This document shows positions 6,443-11,184 of a stretch of 15,076 bases of DNA, in pieces; position 1 is the stretch's first letter, and each line of letters begins with the position of its first letter. The position numbers and the translations under genes were made by a program. Under the pieces are notes generated by a model. The model was not told where the DNA came from. It saw only the letters and a list, made by a program, of their open reading frames with translations, and did not search any database. Source of the DNA: JANOAR01 sp031411235 (GTDB lineage: Bacteria > Verrucomicrobiota > Verrucomicrobiia > Verrucomicrobiales > Verrucomicrobiaceae); assembly GCA_031411235.1 (NCBI GenBank), contig JANOAR010000184.1:1-15076 (forward strand). The letters are read 5' to 3'.

Positions 6443-7855
6443 CTAGTTCTTCAGATGCTCGGGCACCACCTCCATCGCTTGCACGTATTCGAGGTCTTCG
6501 CGTTTGCGGATGACGTGGACTTTTTTATCCGCGCCGATCATCACAGCCGCTGGGCGGTAGGTGATGAACTGCATGGACTGCGTTTGGTTATACGCGCCAA
6601 CGGGATGCATAACGACTTGGTCGCCGGTGTTCAAACTTGGCAGCGGGGCCTCCTCGCGGATGACGTCGATGTTCATGCACAGGCAGCCGTAAACGGTGGT
6701 TGGTGTGGGGGCGTCGATGCAGGCTTTTACAGGGACGATGCGGGGCTGATACCACGTCGAGGTGTAGAGCAAGTTGATGCCCGCATCGAGCACGAGAGCG
6801 TTCTGCGATCCACTGGCGGTGACGTGGCTGCTGGGGTTTTTGCCATAGGCGGCGAGGGCGGTTTGGAGAGGGTCGTGGAAGGTGCGTTTCTTCACGGCAA
6901 CGACGCTGCTGATGAGGTAGCCCGCATCATCGACGAGGGCGCGACCGGTTTCCAAGTAGAGCTTGGGCAAGGGTTTGTTCGAGGGCCACAGGCTTGTTAT
7001 CGTATCGCCGATGGCTTCGGCGTAGCGATCCATGGTGGGCGTCACTTGCTCGGGCGGGAGGTACTGATAATGCAGGCGCGCATGGCTGGCGAAGCCGCCG
7101 CCGATGTTGAGGTATTTGATCGGGCCAGCGCCCATCGCTTCGGCTTCGAGCGCGAGGTGGACGAGCTTGGTGGTGCTGATGCGGTACCAGTCAGGCTCCA
7201 GGATGAAGGTGCCGATGTGGCAGTGCAAACCGACGAGCTGAAGCTGCGGCATGGCGATGATGCGGCGCACGACTTGCTGCACTTCGCCGTCGTCGCCGTT
7301 GAAGCCAAACTTGCTCCACACCACCTGACCGCCCGTGCTGATGTGAATGCGCAAGGCGATGGGCAAGGGCGATGCGCGACCGCGTGCCATGTCGCCGAGG
7401 ACGAGGAGTTCGTCGATATTATCGACCTGGATCATTGCCCCTTCTTTGATGGCGCGAATGAGGTCATCCTTCTCCTTGTGCGGGCCGTTGAAGATGATGC
7501 TGCTGCCAGGGATGCCGTTGTACCGAGCCTTCTCATACTCGAAGCCGGAGACGACTTCGGCGATGCTGCCCTCTTGGTGGAAGACGCGGCAGATGGCGTT
7601 GAGGTAGTTGGTCTTGTACGACCAAGCGAATTGCACGTCGGGGTAGTGCCGGGTGAAGGCGCGGTGCGCATCGCGATACTGAGCGCGCAGGCTGGTCTCG
7701 GAATAGACGAAGAGCGGCGAGCCGTATTGTTTAACGAGGTCGGCAACGGAGACGCCGTCGATCTCGGAGCAGGAGGGCGATGAGCCGAGGCGGAAGGGGT
7801 TGACGGGGCCTTGGTTGAGGCGCTGAACTGTTGGACGAGTGTAGGGGAGGCTCAT
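6443..7855 (-). CDS. PLP-dependent fold-III decarboxylase, DAP/ornithine type
   Basis: The product is 470 residues, near the usual 400-470 of this family (alanine-racemase-like barrel plus beta domain). Visible key sites are Lys81 in FAWSYKTNYL (expected to hold PLP), HCHIG (211-215), the phosphate-binding NIGGGF (250-255), LETGRALVDDAGYL with Glu302 and Arg305, GCLCMNID with Cys393 (the catalytic Cys of the partner subunit in DAP and ornithine decarboxylases) and GAYNQTQSMQF (420-430). All expected active-site residues are present, so it is likely active. The family removes the carboxylate from diaminopimelate, ornithine, lysine, arginine or carboxynorspermidine; the specificity cannot be read from sequence alone. 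It is probably not the housekeeping lysA, given its neighbours: an ATP-grasp ligase 52 bases upstream and the UT-M23 fusion 2 bases downstream. Confidence 0.9.
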   Translation of the reverse strand: MSLPYTRPTVQRLNQGPVNPFRLGSSPSCSEIDGVSVADLVKQYGSPLFVYSETSLRAQYRDAHRAFTRHYPDVQFAWSYKTNYLNAICRVFHQEGSIAEVVSGFEYEKARYNGIPGSSIIFNGPHKEKDDLIRAIKEGAMIQVDNIDELLVLGDMARGRASPLPIALRIHISTGGQVVWSKFGFNGDDGEVQQVVRRIIAMPQLQLVGLHCHIGTFILEPDWYRISTTKLVHLALEAEAMGAGPIKYLNIGGGFASHARLHYQYLPPEQVTPTMDRYAEAIGDTITSLWPSNKPLPKLYLETGRALVDDAGYLISSVVAVKKRTFHDPLQTALAAYGKNPSSHVTASGSQNALVLDAGINLLYTSTWYQPRIVPVKACIDAPTPTTVYGCLCMNIDVIREEAPLPSLNTGDQVVMHPVGAYNQTQSMQFITYRPAAVMIGADKKVHVIRKREDLEYVQAMEVVPEHLKN

Positions 7856-7863
7856 GGAAAGAA

Positions 7864-7887
7864 ATTATGAATGATGAGTGATGAATG
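7864..7887. repeat. Single heptamer repeat arm, GAATGAT type
   Basis: Positions 7865-7887 are identical to 4071-4093 and 10164-10186; the identity with the latter continues to 7891 (27 bp). It fills most of the 52-bp gap between the ATP-grasp stop and the decarboxylase start and ends 9 bases upstream of that start codon, where a ribosome binding site should be. I see no inverted partner within this gap. Confidence 0.8.
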
Positions 7888-7907
7888 TCGGGGCAAGAAG
7901 ATGAGGA

Positions 7908-8948
7908 TCAGTGCGCGATGCCTGCTCCGGTGGTGATCATGGCGATCTGATCAATGCGGCCATGCACCTCGACTTGATGGCGCAGATAAAAATGCCCGGC
8001 GTCGCAGGCAGGCATGCGCTCGGGCCATGAGCCGGTGTCGAGGCGCTTTACCAGAGCGGCGGCGAAGTTGGCTCCGCACATGCTGGGGAAGTCCACCCAG
8101 GCGGGGAAGCGGGGGTTGATCTCGATGAGGCAGTATTCGTTTTTGGCTTCGTCGAGCATGACTTCGATCTCGAAGGGGCCCACCCATTTGAGTTCGTGGA
8201 TGAGACGGGAACAGAGGGCGTAGAGGCGCTTGTCATTGATGGTCATGCCGCCCAAGCCTTTGCCTTTGTCGCTGACGACGGTCTTGCGAATGGCACACAT
8301 ACCGAGGGTGCCGCCTTCGCCATCGCCGAGGCCGAGGACGTTGAATTCGGGGCCGCGAATGCAGCTTTGGATGATGGCGGGTGCGCCCCATTCGGAGAGG
8401 AGTCGCGAGACGATGTGGATGAGGTCGAACTCGGTGTCGGCCTTGCTGGCATCGTAGTACTGGCCTTTGACCATGACGGGGTAGCCGAGGTCTTTGGCGG
8501 CCTTTTGTGCGCCTGCGATGTCGTGGACAGCCTGGGTCTTGGGCACAGCGACGTCGCACTTTTTGGCGAGGTCGGCGAGGTGCTGCTTGGCGCGGCGGTT
8601 GAGCATGGCTTTGTCCGGCATGAGGCAACGCAGGCCGCGCTTGGTGATCTCGTCTTTGAGGTGGACGAGCAGCTCGATTTCGGCATCGAGCGTGGGGATG
8701 AAGATGTCGGCTGGCGAGAGCGCGAGGACTTCATCCAAGCGGCTGAAGAAGGCCGCTGCTCCGCTGGTGGGGTAAGGCATGGCATAAACGACATCGGGGC
8801 CGTTCTCCATGTAGATGCCGCTCTCCAGGGCGTCATAGACGAGGCCGATGATGAAGGCGTGGGGGAACTCGCGGCGGATACTGCGGAGGATGCCCGCGCC
8901 GGGCTGTGGGTTATCGCCACGATGGAGGCCGGATAGGATGATGCGCAT
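7908..8948 (-). CDS. ATP-grasp ligase, carbamoyl-phosphate-synthase-like
   Basis: The product is 346 residues. The N-terminal pre-ATP-grasp domain begins MRIILSGLHRGDNPQPGAG and contains GLVYDALESGIY and PADIFIPTLDAE. The ATP-grasp fold covers roughly 115-300: YPVMVKGQYYDA (Lys161, expected to bind ATP), IRGPEFNVLGLGD, GPFEIEVMLDEA (Glu260/Glu262) and LIEINPRFPAW (Glu276, Asn278, Arg280), the last being the metal-binding signature. Enzymes of this group activate a carboxylate as an acyl phosphate and join it to an amine. Lying next to an amino-acid decarboxylase and a PqqD-like protein, it may join an amino acid or polyamine to a peptide or carrier (inference). No biotin or CPSase partner genes are nearby. 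The start is the first ATG, with a well-conserved beta-strand directly after it. Confidence 0.88.
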   Translation of the reverse strand: MRIILSGLHRGDNPQPGAGILRSIRREFPHAFIIGLVYDALESGIYMENGPDVVYAMPYPTSGAAAFFSRLDEVLALSPADIFIPTLDAEIELLVHLKDEITKRGLRCLMPDKAMLNRRAKQHLADLAKKCDVAVPKTQAVHDIAGAQKAAKDLGYPVMVKGQYYDASKADTEFDLIHIVSRLLSEWGAPAIIQSCIRGPEFNVLGLGDGEGGTLGMCAIRKTVVSDKGKGLGGMTINDKRLYALCSRLIHELKWVGPFEIEVMLDEAKNEYCLIEINPRFPAWVDFPSMCGANFAAALVKRLDTGSWPERMPACDAGHFYLRHQVEVHGRIDQIAMITTGAGIAH

Positions 8949-8953
8949 GGTTG

Positions 8954-8974
8954 GAATGATGAATGACGAATGAC
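8954..8974. repeat. Three heptamers GAATGAT/GAATGAC
   Basis: The stretch is GAATGAT followed by two copies of GAATGAC, just upstream (5 bases) of the ATP-grasp start codon on the minus strand. It belongs to the same heptamer family as the arms at 4070, 7864 and 10163, but with a different third-unit base. Confidence 0.7.
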
Positions 8975-8987
8975 TGGGCTTCAGGCG

Positions 8988-9140
8988 AGGAGCGCGGCCC
9001 TCCGAGGCTGCAGCGCTCGTTCGAAGCCGAGGACTAGCAAGGTTGCCTTGAGGCGATGACGGTGGGTTGGCTTTGTCATGGGGAGGATGCTGAGCGTTGG
9101 GCGGCGGACTAGCGCTGCGGCCTCGGAGGGCCGCGCTCCT
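8988..9140. repeat. 30-bp inverted repeat between the pqqD-like and ATP-grasp genes
   Basis: Arms 8988-9017 and 9111-9140 match as inverted copies in 29 of 30 positions, with 93 bases between them. The arm core is GAGCGCGGCCCTCCGAGG. It begins 9 bases after the stop of the PqqD-like gene and fills the 201-bp gap before the ATP-grasp gene. In RNA it would form a very stable hairpin inside the presumed operon, so it may separate expression of the two parts or set relative mRNA levels. I found no small ORF for a precursor peptide in this gap. Confidence 0.85.
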
Positions 9141-9149
9141 TTGCTGTCT

Positions 9150-9389
9150 CTATGCGGCAGTGACCCAGCCCAGTTGGGCGATGCTGCGGATGAAGTCAGC
9201 GAGATCGCGGGAAGCGGTGTTTTGATCCACGTCGAACTCTTCCAGCATGTGGCCGAGGACGGCTTCTTGTGGGGTGTCTGATTGGAGGAGGCGAACGATG
9301 CGCAGGCCTGTGGGGCTGAGTTGGAAGGTTTCACCACTTGCGGGATCGAAGGCGAAACCACGGTCGTTGAGGAGGAGGTCGGAGATCAT
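9150..9389 (-). CDS. PqqD-like small protein, RiPP-recognition-element fold
   Basis: The product is 79 residues. The pattern FAFDPASGETFQLSPTGL, then RIVRLLQSDTPQEAV, LEEFDVDQNTASRDLADFI and LGWV follows the PqqD family profile: a beta-hairpin, the 'L(N/S)xTG' turn and a winged helical part. Known PqqD proteins bind leader peptides and present them to modifying enzymes; related domains do this in many RiPP pathways. Others occur with no known peptide. Here there is no radical SAM gene and no recognisable precursor in the window, so the partner is unknown. The start ATG at 9387-9389 directly abuts a heptamer repeat, leaving no clear ribosome binding site. Confidence 0.8.
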   Translation of the reverse strand: MISDLLLNDRGFAFDPASGETFQLSPTGLRIVRLLQSDTPQEAVLGHMLEEFDVDQNTASRDLADFIRSIAQLGWVTAA

Positions 9390-9390
9390 G

Positions 9391-9516
9391 GAAATTAAGA
9401 ATTAGGAATTAGGAATGAAAAATTGGGGAAAGAAATGGGAGGCATGAATTGGGAATGGATCAGCTCAGAGGTGGGCTTTCAGTCATTCCTAATTCGTAAT
9501 TCCTAATTCTTCATTG
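9391..9516. repeat. Inverted pair of heptamer (GAATTAG-type) repeats
   Basis: The left arm (about 9399-9418) has two GAATTAG units followed by GAATGA. The right arm (9483-9516), read on the minus strand, has GAATTAG, GAATTAC, GAATTAG, then GAATGA: the same structure with one more heptamer. They flank about 65 bases. The right arm holds the stop codon (TAG, 9505-9503) of the TPR gene, and the left arm begins 9 bases from the start codon of the PqqD-like gene. The layout mirrors the GAATGAT-type pairs at 4070-4257 and 10163-10274. Confidence 0.8.
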
Positions 9517-10147
9517 CTGCTGCGTAACCCTCGCTGGCACTCGGATAGCTGGGGTTCATGCTGAGCAGGAGCGTGAAGCTTTGCATGGCGCTGGCGTTGT
9601 CGTTCATGCGCAGGGCCGACCAGGCGTGGCCGCTGAGGGCGTCGGGGTCGTCGGGGTAAGTCACCAAGGTGCGGGCGTAGCTGGCGGCGGCTTTGCGGTA
9701 GTCTTTTTGGGCGAAGTGCAGACCGGCGATGGCCATGAGTGCGCGGTAGTTGGTGGGCTGAATTTTCAGGACGGTCTCGGCGGCGACGGTGGTGCTGCGA
9801 ATGTCGAGCTGTGCCTGGGCGACGTTGAGCAGACCAAGCTGGGCATTGATGGAGGTGGGCTTCAGTGAGGCGGCTTTGCCATAGGCTTTCGCGGCTTTGG
9901 GGTAGTCGGCGTTGGAATAGTGCAACCAGCCAAGGCGCAGCGAGGCGAGAAAGGTGTCGCCACCCGCTTGCTGAAATTGGGTGATGGCGGCAGTGGCGGT
10001 GGCGAGGTCTTTGCTCGTCTCGGCGGTGGTGGAGGCTGTCCAGAGCGTACCGAGTTCGGTGGGGTTGACGGTGCTCTTGCTGTTGCCGCGTGGGGCGCTG
10101 GCAGCGAGGACGAAGAAGGGGATGAGGAGGGCGAGGAGGCGGTGCAT
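9503..10147 (-). CDS. Secreted tetratricopeptide-repeat protein
   Basis: The product is 214 residues. Residues 1-18 form a signal peptide (MHRLLALLIPFFVLAASA). From about residue 65 there are four or so TPR units with typical helix pairs: SLRLGWLHYSNADYPKAAKAYGKAASLKP, then NAQLGLLNVAQAQLD, RALMAIAGLHFAQKDYRKAAASYARTLVTYP and ALSGHAWSALRMNDNASAMQSF. TPRs bind peptide segments of partner proteins. With a signal peptide, it should act in the periplasm or at the outer membrane, possibly as a scaffold for the M23 part or the outer-membrane protein of this cluster (inference). It is the first gene of the cluster as I draw it. Its stop codon TAG lies inside a heptamer repeat, so the last residues (AAMKN) may have been set by repeat insertion. 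Confidence 0.85.
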   Translation of the reverse strand: MHRLLALLIPFFVLAASAPRGNSKSTVNPTELGTLWTASTTAETSKDLATATAAITQFQQAGGDTFLASLRLGWLHYSNADYPKAAKAYGKAASLKPTSINAQLGLLNVAQAQLDIRSTTVAAETVLKIQPTNYRALMAIAGLHFAQKDYRKAAASYARTLVTYPDDPDALSGHAWSALRMNDNASAMQSFTLLLSMNPSYPSASEGYAAAMKN

Positions 10148-10162
10148 GGGAGGAGGGGATGA

Positions 10163-10274
10163 GTTATGAATGATGAGTGATGAATGTCGGAGGGCGGGTG
10201 GCTTTGGATAAGTGGTGGCTTTGATTGAGTGGTAGATTGTTGATGGTGAGTTTCAGGCATTCATCACTCATCAT
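10163..10274. repeat. Inverted pair of heptamer (GAATGAT-type) repeats
   Basis: The arms share a perfect 17-bp inverted match (10170-10186 with 10258-10274); the left arm extends to 10163. Between them are 71 bases with no gene. The right arm begins one base after the stop codon (TGA, 10278-10276) of the 10276-11184 gene, and the left arm ends 15 bases upstream of the TPR gene start. Any promoter for the TPR-led cluster would have to lie inside or across this element. Confidence 0.85.
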
Positions 10275-10275
10275 T

Positions 10276-11184
10276 TCACGGTCTGGTTATTCTGACTCGA
10301 TAGAACTTCTTCACCCCCGTGGCGGCGGTGTCGGTGATGGTTCGGGTGGTGCCGGAATCGGCGGTGGTGCTGCTGCCGAGTGTTGCCCAGGTGGCGAAGT
10401 CGGTGCTGCTTTGCACGGCGTAGGTGCTGGTGGCGTAGCGCGGGGTGAAGATGATTTTTCGCTGTGTGGGCTGGTTGGTGACGGCTTGCAGTTGCATGAC
10501 GAAGCGCTCGGCGGCGCTGATGGGCGAGAGGTTGGCGTCATACTCGAAGGCGTTGGTGTAGCCATCGCCATCGGGGTCGAGCGTGGGCGCGGCATTGGCA
10601 CTGCCGATGCCGAAGTATTGGACTTGCCAGTCGTCGGGAAGGCCATCGCTGGCATAGCTGCCGAAGTTGTCGGCGATGCTTTCGTTGACGGTGAGGACGA
10701 GGCTGCTCGTGATGCCGTGATAGCTGCCGCTGACGCTTGCGGCGGTGTTGGCATAGACGGTGGCGGCGGTGGCTAAGCCGCTGCTGCTAGTGCTGGCGAT
10801 GGGGCCGCTGGTGACGGCCCAGGTGACTTCGGTGGCGAGGAGGCTTGTCGTAGTCGCGTCGTCGAGCGCTCGTGTGGCGCTGAGTTGTAGGGTGGCGGTC
10901 TCGTTTAAACTGCTGCTGGCGGCGCTGACGGTGACGCTGGTGGTCTCTGCAAGCTGGGCGATGTAGCCTTGTTTGTTGGTCTCGCTGGGGCTTGCCTTGG
11001 TGGTGGTGCCGATGATGTCGCCGAGGCTGGTGCGTGCGGTGTAGCTGGCGCTGGTGATGACTTCACCGCCCGCGTCGAGGGTCTCGGTGGCGAGGCTGTA
11101 ATCGTTGCTGCTGCGAGTGGCGGCGTGCAGGGCGGCGAAGCTGATGCTGCCGATGCAAAGCATGTGGATGAGGCGGCGCTTCAT
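10276..11184 (-). CDS. Secreted Ig-like protein with calcium-binding-like motif
   Basis: The product is 302 residues. The signal peptide is MKRRLIHMLCIGSISFAALHA. Residues 25-80 (SSNDYSLATETLDAGGEVI, SLGDIIGTTT, QGYIAQLAE) form a module I recall from secreted Verrucomicrobia proteins. Residues 80-170 resemble a bacterial Ig-like domain (VTVSAASSSLNETATLQLSA). Then DGLPDDWQVQYFG and DPDGDGYTNAFEY form a Ca-binding loop pair of the thrombospondin-3/dockerin-like type, and a final beta domain (YAVQSSTDFATWATLG) ends near FYRVRITRP. Its start overlaps the stop of the kelch gene in ATGA (11184-11181), so the two are translationally coupled. It is probably extracellular or cell-surface, with a role linked to the kelch protein. 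No enzyme motif is seen. Confidence 0.85.
   Translation of the reverse strand: MKRRLIHMLCIGSISFAALHAATRSSNDYSLATETLDAGGEVITSASYTARTSLGDIIGTTTKASPSETNKQGYIAQLAETTSVTVSAASSSLNETATLQLSATRALDDATTTSLLATEVTWAVTSGPIASTSSSGLATAATVYANTAASVSGSYHGITSSLVLTVNESIADNFGSYASDGLPDDWQVQYFGIGSANAAPTLDPDGDGYTNAFEYDANLSPISAAERFVMQLQAVTNQPTQRKIIFTPRYATSTYAVQSSTDFATWATLGSSTTADSGTTRTITDTAATGVKKFYRVRITRP

Noticed and set aside
6443..7855. Housekeeping diaminopimelate decarboxylase (lysA)
   Set aside because: The fold and active site fit, but the divergence around the motifs (LETGR for EPGR, GCLCMNID for GPLC-type) and the neighbours point to a specialised paralogue; I gave no gene symbol.
9018..9110. Precursor peptide for the PqqD-like protein in the loop of the 30-bp inverted repeat
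   Set aside because: No short frame with a plausible start, leader and core is visible, and the region reads as repeat spacer.
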